A stretch of 8,729 bases of DNA from an archaeon (GTDB lineage Archaea; Iainarchaeota; Iainarchaeia; Iainarchaeales; Iainarchaeaceae): NCBI GenBank assembly GCA_024653905.1, contig JANLGZ010000043.1, forward strand, positions 1 through 8,729. The letters run 5' to 3'. The notes beneath the pieces were generated by a model that was given only the letters and a program-made list of their open reading frames with translations, made no database searches and was not told the DNA's origin. A program made the position numbers and the translations under genes. The first letter of the stretch is position 1. The number at the start of each line of letters is the position of its first letter. Shown one piece after another: positions 1 to 5,051 of the stretch.

Positions 1-1
1 T

Positions 2-532
2 TACAAAGCATTAACACGAGAACTTACATTCAGTGATCTTGTTGTCGGAAGCCCTGCAAACTTATCCATTAAAATTGCACATGGTTTTCCAAGACAGCAG
101 GCAATGGCTGTTCAGATTCAGATTTTTAAAGATTCGAAAATAGTGTTTGCAACTGAAGAATCAACAAGTTTATTGGACGGCGGAAGAACATACATACTTG
201 ATTTTGACGAAAAATGGATTCCTAAGGCACCTGGAAATTATAAAGTAACAATTATTCTATCAACTTCTGATAAAGAAATTAATTTTGATATACAGGAAAA
301 AACAATAACTGTTACTACTTCAGATTTGGCAGGGAATATTATTGGAGGAATTGATGATCTTTTCAATACTAATCCTATAGGTTCTGCACAAAACAATCTT
401 GTAAAAGATGCGAATATTAAAATAACAGAAAATAAGCCAATTGATGTGCCTTTGCAGGGAATAGCAATAACAGTATTAGCGATAATTGTGATTTCTGGGA
501 TATTGATTGTTCTTGTTAAGAAAAAGAAATGA
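2..532 (+). CDS. C-terminal part of a membrane-anchored extracellular protein (5' end outside window)
   Basis: The frame is open from base 2 to the TGA at 530-532, giving 176 visible residues, so the gene starts upstream of the window. The first Met codon in view (104) lies inside a continuous sequence and is not a convincing start. The visible part is rich in alternating hydrophobic and polar residues (for example KVTIILSTSD and KTITVTTSD), which suggests an immunoglobulin-like beta-sandwich outside the cell. Near the C-terminus a hydrophobic stretch (IAITVLAIIVISGILIVLV) is followed by KKKK, a classic stop-transfer anchor with a short cytoplasmic tail. It ends 4 bases before a type IV pilin-like gene, so the two are probably co-transcribed and may work together at the cell surface. 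I do not recognise the family. The topology is well supported; the role is unknown. Confidence 0.85.
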   Translation, partial: YKALTRELTFSDLVVGSPANLSIKIAHGFPRQQAMAVQIQIFKDSKIVFATEESTSLLDGGRTYILDFDEKWIPKAPGNYKVTIILSTSDKEINFDIQEKTITVTTSDLAGNIIGGIDDLFNTNPIGSAQNNLVKDANIKITENKPIDVPLQGIAITVLAIIVISGILIVLVKKKK

Positions 533-536
533 TTCT

Positions 537-1022
537 ATGAAAAAAGCACAAGGGAGCTTGGAGTATTTACTACTAATAGGCGGAGCCGTTCTAATAGCTG
601 TTATTGTGGTTACTTTCCTTTTATCCGCAAGTGAAAGTGCAAGCAAAAATGTTAAATCGACTTTTGATATTTCTACCGGACTTATCCAAGGAACCATCAT
701 ATGTAATGGGCAGGCTGAACTGGAAGTTACTAACATTCTATCTGACGGAGTTTCAATTGTAAATTTGAACATAGAAAATAATGGTGTAATTAGACACATA
801 ATATTAAACCAGATTTCTCCAATTTCTCATTTCAACGAAACTTATAGCATTTATATTAATGGAACAGGACCACAAGGAACTGCTATTGATGTCATTGAAA
901 ATACCGAACCGCTTATAATAAATCTTAATGAAAATGTTACTGCTCCAAATTTCAATATAAAATTGGAGAGCACAGGCCTTGAAGTTGAATTTAGGTCAAC
1001 TATTATAATCTGTGACTCATAA
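537..1022 (+). CDS. Type IV pilin-like protein with class III signal peptide
   Basis: This is a 161-residue protein starting MKKAQGSLEYLLLIGG. That is the archaeal class III signal peptide: a short basic leader, probable cleavage between Ala4 and Gln5 by a prepilin peptidase (EppA/FlaK type), a QGSxEY motif with the conserved Glu five residues after the cut, then a hydrophobic helix to about residue 30 that would form the pilus core. The rest is a predicted beta-rich exposed domain with only two cysteines (Cys56 and Cys159), which could form a disulfide clamp. Three N-glycosylation sequons are present (N100-E-T, N108-G-T, N133-V-T). I chose the ATG at 537 because the leader only makes sense from there; an in-frame TTG at 507 would add ten residues and lies inside the upstream gene. 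There is no strong Shine-Dalgarno, so translation probably depends on the upstream gene. Whether it is a major pilin, a minor pilin or a pseudopilin cannot be told. Confidence 0.88.
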   Translation: MKKAQGSLEYLLLIGGAVLIAVIVVTFLLSASESASKNVKSTFDISTGLIQGTIICNGQAELEVTNILSDGVSIVNLNIENNGVIRHIILNQISPISHFNETYSIYINGTGPQGTAIDVIENTEPLIINLNENVTAPNFNIKLESTGLEVEFRSTIIICDS

Positions 1023-1028
1023 ACGTTA

Positions 1029-1046
1029 CTTTTAAAATGTAAATAA
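1029..1046 (+). promoter_or_regulatory. Likely TATA region for the thyX-like gene
   Basis: Two overlapping AT-rich boxes lie in the 47-base gap after the pilin gene: CTTTTAAAATG (1029-1039) and TGTAAATAA (1038-1046). The second is centred about 27 bases before the ATG at 1070 and would give a nearly leaderless mRNA. The first would give a leader of about 10 bases that begins at the GGGAG motif. Which one is used cannot be decided from sequence. Confidence 0.45.
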
Positions 1047-1059
1047 CTCTACTCCTATA

Positions 1060-1064
1060 GGGAG
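1060..1064 (+). promoter_or_regulatory. Possible Shine-Dalgarno GGGAG before the thyX-like gene
   Basis: GGGAG ends five bases before the ATG at 1070, a reasonable ribosome-binding distance. Most of it also lies in a small inverted repeat, ACTCC (1051-1055) and GGAGT (1061-1065), with a 5-base loop, so a longer transcript could hide it. If transcription starts near 1059 the upstream arm would be absent from the mRNA. Confidence 0.4.
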
Positions 1065-1069
1065 TTTGT

Positions 1070-2689
1070 ATGAGTGAATTTACTGCTGATGAAGAAAAGA
1101 TTCTGAAACCGTTTTTTACGAATTTAGATAAGGATATTTTTGTGCTTAGAAATCTCCCCGAGGTCGTGAAAGGGGCTTTATTTTCAAGATACAGCAGAAC
1201 CTCAAAGAGCATCAGAAGGCTTCTTTTAGACGAATTTATTAATGATGAAAAAATGGGTTTTAAGGAAATTGTTGCTTATTCGAAAGAAATGGGTGAAGAC
1301 CAAGTAGTGGCAACCCAGAAAGCAGAGGAATTCTATGACAGAGTTCTTGTTGGATATGGAGATGATTCAGTAGCTGAACTTGGAGGAGCTCATATTGCAT
1401 GCGAAAACGTAAGCAATATTGCTTCTAAAATTCTTGAGGATGCAAGAATAGGAATTTCCCCATTGGAAAAAAGCACGAGGTATGTTTATTATGACCAGAA
1501 AGTTGACGGAAAATATAGGTATTATTTAGAGCCTGCATTAATGGAATCAAAACACGCTGACTTATACATAAATACTTGTGATTCTTTATTTGATACTTAC
1601 GCAAAATTGCTTGAACCAACTAAAAAATATTTGAGTGAAAAATTTCCACAAGGAGAAGAAAGTGACAGAGCTTATGGCTCAAGCATTAAAGCAAAATCCT
1701 GTGATATTCTGCGCGGATTATTACCCGCAGCAACAACAACCAATGTTGGAATGTTCGGAAACGGGAGAAGTTTTGAATATTTGATTACAAGAATGCATTC
1801 TAATGAATTACAGGAATCTAAAAATATTGCAGGAGAAATGCATACTGAATTTTTGAAATACATTCCTTCTTTTGTAAAAAGAGCAACAGGAAAATACGGG
1901 GACCCTACAATAGAATTTTTGAAAGAAACAAGAAAGGATATGCAGAAACTCTGTGATGAAACTTTTGAAGGAATTGAACCTGAAAATAAGGAAGAGGTTG
2001 TGCTTACAGATTATGATAAGGAAGCAGGTGAAAAGATTTGCGCTGCTGCACTGTACCCTTTTACTTTTTTGAGTTTTGAGCAGGTGAAAGCAAAAGTAAA
2101 ATCAATGAGTAAAGAGGAAAGGCTTAATGCGATTAATACTTATCAAAAGAAAAGGCAGAACAGAAGGCATAAACCCCACAGAGGTTTTGAGCACGCTTAT
2201 TACGAATTTGATTTGATGTGCAATTATGCTTCTTATAGAGATTTGCACAGGCACAGGGTTTTGACTCAGCAGAGACAAGATTTAACTGTTAAACATGGTT
2301 TTGATTTGCCTCCTGAAGCAGAGCAAATTGGTTTTGCTTCTGAATTTAAGGAACAAATGGAATTAGCTAAAAATGCTTATGAAAAAATTTACCCTGAATT
2401 CAGAAAAGAGGCACAGTATGTTGTTCCTTTTGCTTACAAAATCAGGTGGAGTAATTATCTTAACTTAAGGGAACTTTACCATTTGGTTGAACTGCGGTCA
2501 ACTATTCATGGGCATCCTGATTACAGGAGAATTGTTTTGAAAATGCTCGAAGAAGTTAGAAAAGTTCAGCCTGAATTAGTTGAGTACATGAAGTTTGTTG
2601 ATTACAGAGATGCTGGTTTGGAAAGATTAGAAACTGAGAAAAAAATTGATGAGAAAATGAAAGAGGTTGAAAAAAAATATGCGAAATAA
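1070..2689 (+). CDS. thyX: Tandem-domain flavin-dependent thymidylate synthase (ThyX-like)
   Basis: This is a 539-residue protein, about twice the usual ThyX length (about 220-250). Both halves resemble the Thy1/ThyX family, which makes dTMP from dUMP using methylene-tetrahydrofolate, FAD and NADPH in the cytoplasm. Domain 1 (about 20-270) has GDDSVAEL (97-104), the substrate-side motif STRY (135-138) and NGRSFEYLITRM (231-242), matching the ThyX NxRxxxxFxxxR region. Domain 2 (about 365-515) has FEHAYYEF (373-380), RHR (394-396) and NLRELYHLVELR (465-476). Canonical ThyX has RHR, seven residues, then Ser in one chain. Here the RHR is in domain 2 and the Ser-x-Arg-Tyr in domain 1; domain 1 has ARI in place of RHR and domain 2 has Asp404 where the Ser should be. 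The C-terminal 25 residues are charged and probably helical. Two-domain ThyX-like proteins occur elsewhere (chlamydiae, as I recall). Family membership is strong; activity is inferred. Confidence 0.87.
   Translation: MSEFTADEEKILKPFFTNLDKDIFVLRNLPEVVKGALFSRYSRTSKSIRRLLLDEFINDEKMGFKEIVAYSKEMGEDQVVATQKAEEFYDRVLVGYGDDSVAELGGAHIACENVSNIASKILEDARIGISPLEKSTRYVYYDQKVDGKYRYYLEPALMESKHADLYINTCDSLFDTYAKLLEPTKKYLSEKFPQGEESDRAYGSSIKAKSCDILRGLLPAATTTNVGMFGNGRSFEYLITRMHSNELQESKNIAGEMHTEFLKYIPSFVKRATGKYGDPTIEFLKETRKDMQKLCDETFEGIEPENKEEVVLTDYDKEAGEKICAAALYPFTFLSFEQVKAKVKSMSKEERLNAINTYQKKRQNRRHKPHRGFEHAYYEFDLMCNYASYRDLHRHRVLTQQRQDLTVKHGFDLPPEAEQIGFASEFKEQMELAKNAYEKIYPEFRKEAQYVVPFAYKIRWSNYLNLRELYHLVELRSTIHGHPDYRRIVLKMLEEVRKVQPELVEYMKFVDYRDAGLERLETEKKIDEKMKEVEKKYAK
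2663..2669 (+). promoter_or_regulatory. Shine-Dalgarno-like GAGGTTG that sets the hydrolase start
   Basis: GAGGTTG lies inside the end of the thyX-like gene, 9 bases before the ATG at 2679, and matches the archaeal GAGGTGA consensus except for one base. It favours the ATG at 2679 over the in-frame TTG at 2667, because that TTG is part of the ribosome-binding motif itself. Confidence 0.6.
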
Positions 2690-3440
2690 AATTATTTTGC
2701 TTTTAATTTTATTAATTTTATTTTTAGCAGGGTGCGCAAAAACAAATATTCAGAAAGAAACCCCTGCAGTCATTGATGAAACCCAGAGCAGTATTACGGA
2801 GGAATCTAGCATGGAAAAAGTTGATTTTAAAACCGATGATGAATTCAGAATTGCGGGAAATCTTTGGAGAGGAAATAAAGAAGCGGTTCTTTTGCTTCAT
2901 CAACTGAACATGAATAAGGACAGTTATAATTCGTTTGCACAAAAATTGAACAAAGCTGGTTTTACTGTTCTTGCAATTGATTCCAGAGGGCATGGTGAAA
3001 GCATGGAACAGAATGGTTTGAAGAGAAATTGGAATGATTTTTCAGAACAGGATTTCAAAGCAATGGTTTTTGATGCAAAAGCAGCAAAAGAATTTCTTCA
3101 AAGAGAAGGTTTTGTTTTAACAAGCGTGGTTGGGGCATCTGTTGGGGCTAATACTGCACTTATTTTTTCAGCACTTGAGCCTTCAATTAAAAAAGCAGTA
3201 TTGCTTTCTCCTGGTTTGGATTATAAGGGCATTCAGACTGAGGATGTTGCTAAAGTTGCACGTACAAAAATCTTGATTGTTGCAAGCGAAGAAGATGCTT
3301 ATTCTTTCGGTTCTTCTCGGGCACTTAATAGACTTCTTATGAATTCTGAAATTAAAGAACTGAACAATGCGGGTCACGGAACAAACATGTTTATCGGAAC
3401 CCGACTTGAATTTGATGTTGTGAAATGGCTTTCCGGATGA
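2679..3440 (+). CDS. Lipoprotein alpha/beta hydrolase
   Basis: This is a 253-residue protein. It starts MRNK, then a Leu/Ile-rich signal segment and the lipobox LAGC, so Cys19 should be lipidated and the enzyme held on the outer face of the membrane. A polar linker to about residue 45 leads into an alpha/beta hydrolase fold: VLLLHQLN (oxyanion-hole region, HQ in place of the common HG), DSRGHGES (101-108), the nucleophile elbow GASVG with Ser154, a candidate acid Asp206 in ASEEDAYS, and His233 in NAGHGTNMF. The full Ser-Asp-His triad is thus present and an active esterase or lipase-like enzyme is likely; the substrate is unknown. The start overlaps the thyX-like gene by 11 bases, with a Shine-Dalgarno inside that gene, so the two are probably translated together although their roles look unrelated. 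A peptidase of the same fold is the main alternative. Confidence 0.88.
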   Translation: MRNKIILLLILLILFLAGCAKTNIQKETPAVIDETQSSITEESSMEKVDFKTDDEFRIAGNLWRGNKEAVLLLHQLNMNKDSYNSFAQKLNKAGFTVLAIDSRGHGESMEQNGLKRNWNDFSEQDFKAMVFDAKAAKEFLQREGFVLTSVVGASVGANTALIFSALEPSIKKAVLLSPGLDYKGIQTEDVAKVARTKILIVASEEDAYSFGSSRALNRLLMNSEIKELNNAGHGTNMFIGTRLEFDVVKWLSG

Positions 3441-3448
3441 ACCCAAAA

Positions 3449-3457
3449 TTTAAATAA
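3449..3457 (+). promoter_or_regulatory. TATA box for a leaderless GNAT gene
   Basis: TTTAAATAA, preceded by CCCAAAA as a possible BRE, is centred about 25 bases before the GTG at 3478. This is the spacing expected when transcription begins at the start codon. It supports the GTG start and a transcription unit separate from the hydrolase gene that ends at 3440. Confidence 0.65.
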
Positions 3458-3477
3458 CCTTAAGCCTAATTTTAATC

Positions 3478-4020
3478 GTGACTACAGAGAAAAAAGAATT
3501 CATTAAGGTTGACCATTATACAAAAGTTGAATCTGAACTGTCAGAACAGATTATTAAAGATATTCAAAAAATTGACCCTGAATATGACGAAAAATCAATG
3601 CGTATACTTTTCAATAGAGGACAATGCTTTCTCCTGGCATATCAAGGAAAACAGCCCCTGGGTTTTGTTAAATATTTTCTTCCCGGAATGCACCCTAAGT
3701 ATAATGACGGAATTGTTACTATAAAAACAGTTGTAAGGCCAGATTTAAGGAAAAGGGGCCTTATGAGAAAGATGACTTATCATCTTCTTGGTTATGCAAA
3801 CAGCAAAGGCGTACCACTTTACAGGGAAGCACAAGGCGGAACCATGGCCAGGCAGTCAGAAAAAATGAGAATAAGTGAACGCAGAAGTTATACAAAAAAA
3901 GGGAAAATGGCTTCTAACGGAAAGTTAGAAGAATTCGATTGGGCCGAAAATAGGGATTTGAAGATTACACGCAATCCAAAACCGAACATAAGCCCAAGGC
4001 AAAAACCGCACCGGCACTGA
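3478..4020 (+). CDS. GNAT-family N-acetyltransferase-like protein
   Basis: This is a 180-residue protein. The middle fits a GNAT fold: FLLAYQGKQPLGFVKYF (51-67) matches the strand pair before the cofactor site, and TIKTVVRPDLRKRGLM (81-96) matches motif A, which holds acetyl-CoA through an R/QxxGxG/A loop; here it reads RKRGLM, with Met in place of the last small residue. GNAT enzymes move an acetyl group from acetyl-CoA to an amine of a small molecule or protein. The last 40 or so residues are basic and Pro-rich, ending KPHRH, and look disordered; they could bind nucleic acid, which is speculation. The GTG start is preferred because a TATA box sits 25 bases upstream and the next in-frame ATG (3598) would remove 40 residues including part of the fold. 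Substrate unknown. Confidence 0.75.
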   Translation: MTTEKKEFIKVDHYTKVESELSEQIIKDIQKIDPEYDEKSMRILFNRGQCFLLAYQGKQPLGFVKYFLPGMHPKYNDGIVTIKTVVRPDLRKRGLMRKMTYHLLGYANSKGVPLYREAQGGTMARQSEKMRISERRSYTKKGKMASNGKLEEFDWAENRDLKITRNPKPNISPRQKPHRH

Positions 4021-4029
4021 GCCCTGCTT

Positions 4030-4041
4030 CGAAAGTTTATA
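4030..4041 (+). promoter_or_regulatory. Strong archaeal BRE/TATA promoter for the small gene
   Basis: CGAAAGTTTATA, followed by CT, is close to the archaeal BRE (CGAAA) plus TATA (TTTATA) consensus. The expected start of transcription is near 4063-4065, just before the GAGGTGA ribosome-binding site, so the pieces are in the right order and spacing. It begins only 10 bases after the GNAT stop codon. Confidence 0.65.
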
Positions 4042-4048
4042 CTACTAC

Positions 4049-4053
4049 TTTTT
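4049..4053 (+). terminator. Possible T-run terminator of the GNAT gene
   Basis: A TTTTT run lies 29 bases past the GNAT stop codon. Archaeal termination needs only T-rich sequence, so this could end the GNAT transcript. It sits between the TATA box and the predicted start of the next transcript and would not stop that one. Evidence is weak. Confidence 0.3.
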
Positions 4054-4067
4054 CCAAAACTATTCCA

Positions 4068-4074
4068 GAGGTGA
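4068..4074 (+). promoter_or_regulatory. Perfect Shine-Dalgarno GAGGTGA
   Basis: GAGGTGA is fully complementary to the conserved archaeal 16S rRNA 3' end and lies 7 bases before the ATG at 4082. It is the best ribosome-binding site in the window, and it serves a 35-codon reading frame, which argues strongly that this short gene is translated. Confidence 0.75.
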
Positions 4075-4081
4075 TTAGTTT

Positions 4082-4189
4082 ATGAGTGAAGCAAAAATGG
4101 ATGAAATAATGGCATCAGTGAACAGGGAAAGAAGAAATTATCATGAAAAAATGATTAATCTTCTGGAGGAATACGGGGAATTTCGTTAA
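4082..4189 (+). CDS. Small protein of 35 residues, function unknown
   Basis: The frame starts MSEAKMDEIMASV and ends LLEEYGEFR, stopping at TAA 4187-4189. It is highly charged (many Glu, Lys and Arg), has no signal or membrane segment, and looks like one amphipathic helix from about residue 3 to 30 (hydrophobic Met, Ile, Val and Leu at three-to-four-residue steps). Support comes mainly from the signals in front: a BRE/TATA at 4030-4041 and a perfect Shine-Dalgarno 7 bases before the ATG. It converges on the VIT-family transporter gene and the two stop codons overlap in the palindrome TTAA (4186-4189). It could be a small regulatory or binding protein, perhaps linked to the neighbouring transporter, but nothing in the sequence proves this. 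I recognise no family. Confidence 0.65.
   Translation: MSEAKMDEIMASVNRERRNYHEKMINLLEEYGEFR
4145..4150 (-). terminator. Possible T-run terminator for the VIT-family gene
   Basis: Reading the minus strand, a run of six T follows the transporter stop codon by about 35 bases. It could end that transcript; if so, the message would overlap the 3' half of the 35-residue gene in antisense. No hairpin was seen. Confidence 0.3.
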
Positions 4190-4980
4190 AGCACGAGACC
4201 GCCAAGGACAACACCGATACCATAGGAAACTACTGCAGTAAGCCCGCCCACTATAAACATTTCCAAGCCTGCATTAAACCAGTGTTTTGCAATAACCAAA
4301 GAACGAAGGGAACCTACTACAAAAATAGTTATAAAAGTTAGAACAATTGCCACTGGAAAAGTGATTGCTGAATCAATTGGAACAAATAGTGCAAGTACAA
4401 AAATTATCATTGGCACAAAACCCACAATTAAAAACGAAGCTAAGGTATACGCCCCTGCCTTAAGCGGGTCTTTTGATTCATCAATCATGCCAAGTTCGTT
4501 AACCATCATAGTGTCAACCCACACGGTTTTTTTTGAAGTGATGAGTTCCACGAGCTTTTCAAGGTTCTGACCGGTGTAACCTTTGCGTTTGTAAATCTGC
4601 TTTATTTCCTCAACTTCCCCTTCAGGATAATTTTCAACTTCCCATGTTTCACGTTTCTTTTCAGCACGGTAATAATCCTGTTCTGATTTCATCGAAAGGT
4701 AATTACCCACAGCCATTGAAAGTCCATCAGCCAAAAGATTTGCAAAACCAAGAACAATAATAATCCCTGCACCTAAACCTGCTCCTGATGATCCTGCAAC
4801 AACAGCAAAAGTAGTTACTATTCCATCAAGGGCACCGTAAACCATGTCCCCTAAATAATCACCGTAACTTTCCTGATTTTGTTCTTTGTCAAAAGCCTCG
4901 TGAGAATGGGCTTTTTTGGTTGCTTCCATGTCTTTTGAATGATATGCCTCTCTTGCACGGTTTACCCTTGTTGTTGACAT
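4186..4980 (-). CDS. VIT1/CCC1-family Fe2+/Mn2+ transporter
   Basis: This is a 264-residue protein of the VIT1/CCC1 family, which moves Fe2+ or Mn2+ out of the cytoplasm in exchange for protons; in an archaeon without vacuoles this means export or detoxification at the cell membrane. TM1 holds YGALDGIVTTFAVVAG with Asp52, TM2 holds LADGLSMAVGNYLS with Met89, and three C-terminal TM segments cover about 175-264. Between TM2 and TM3 lies the cytoplasmic metal-binding domain (about 98-165). From memory, the Eucalyptus VIT1 metal ligands are D43, M80, E102, E105, E113, E116, M149, M150 and E153; adding 9 gives D52, M89, E111, E114, E122, E125, M158, M159 and E162 here, and every one is the same residue. 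The N-terminal 40 residues are charged with His14, His25 and His27. It diverges from a Ca2+-ATPase gene. Iron against manganese preference is not decided. Confidence 0.92.
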   Translation of the reverse strand: MSTTRVNRAREAYHSKDMEATKKAHSHEAFDKEQNQESYGDYLGDMVYGALDGIVTTFAVVAGSSGAGLGAGIIIVLGFANLLADGLSMAVGNYLSMKSEQDYYRAEKKRETWEVENYPEGEVEEIKQIYKRKGYTGQNLEKLVELITSKKTVWVDTMMVNELGMIDESKDPLKAGAYTLASFLIVGFVPMIIFVLALFVPIDSAITFPVAIVLTFITIFVVGSLRSLVIAKHWFNAGLEMFIVGGLTAVVSYGIGVVLGGLVL

Positions 4981-5003
4981 GTTCAGATAGTATAAGAAAG
5001 CAA

Positions 5004-5011
5004 TTTTAAAT
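5004..5011. promoter_or_regulatory. Near-symmetrical TATA element between divergent transporter genes
   Basis: TTTTAAAT on the plus strand reads ATTTAAAA on the minus strand. On the minus strand it is centred about 27 bases before the ATG of the VIT-family gene (4980), the spacing for a leaderless mRNA. On the plus strand it would start transcription near 5032, giving the Ca2+-ATPase message a leader of about 20 bases. Confidence 0.55.
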
Positions 5012-5020
5012 CCAGAAGTC

Positions 5021-5030
5021 CTCTATAATA
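5021..5030 (+). promoter_or_regulatory. Alternative TATA box for the Ca2+-ATPase gene
   Basis: CTCTATAATA is centred about 25 bases before the ATG at 5052 and would give a leaderless ATPase mRNA. No good Shine-Dalgarno precedes that ATG, which slightly favours this box over the one at 5004-5011. Confidence 0.4.
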
Positions 5031-5051
5031 AAGAAAGAAGATGGGAAAAAC

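Noticed and set aside
104..106. ATG as the start of the first gene
   Set aside because: The frame is open to the left edge and the upstream residues look like normal coding sequence of the same protein, so the gene begins outside the window.
507..536. TTG start adding ten residues to the pilin-like protein
   Set aside because: It would put a charged extension before the class III leader, which normally begins a few residues before the QGSLEY motif; the ATG at 537 fits.
476..799. 107-codon open frame on the minus strand across the pilin gene
   Set aside because: It covers the strongly recognised class III signal peptide region of the opposite strand and shows no family features.
2667..2678. 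TTG start for the lipoprotein hydrolase
   Set aside because: This codon is part of the GAGGTTG ribosome-binding motif, and the ATG at 2679 gives a normal short basic n-region.
5041..5051. Upstream ATG before the Ca2+-ATPase
   Set aside because: It is in another frame and reaches a stop after ten codons; the ATG at 5052 gives the usual P2A N-terminus.
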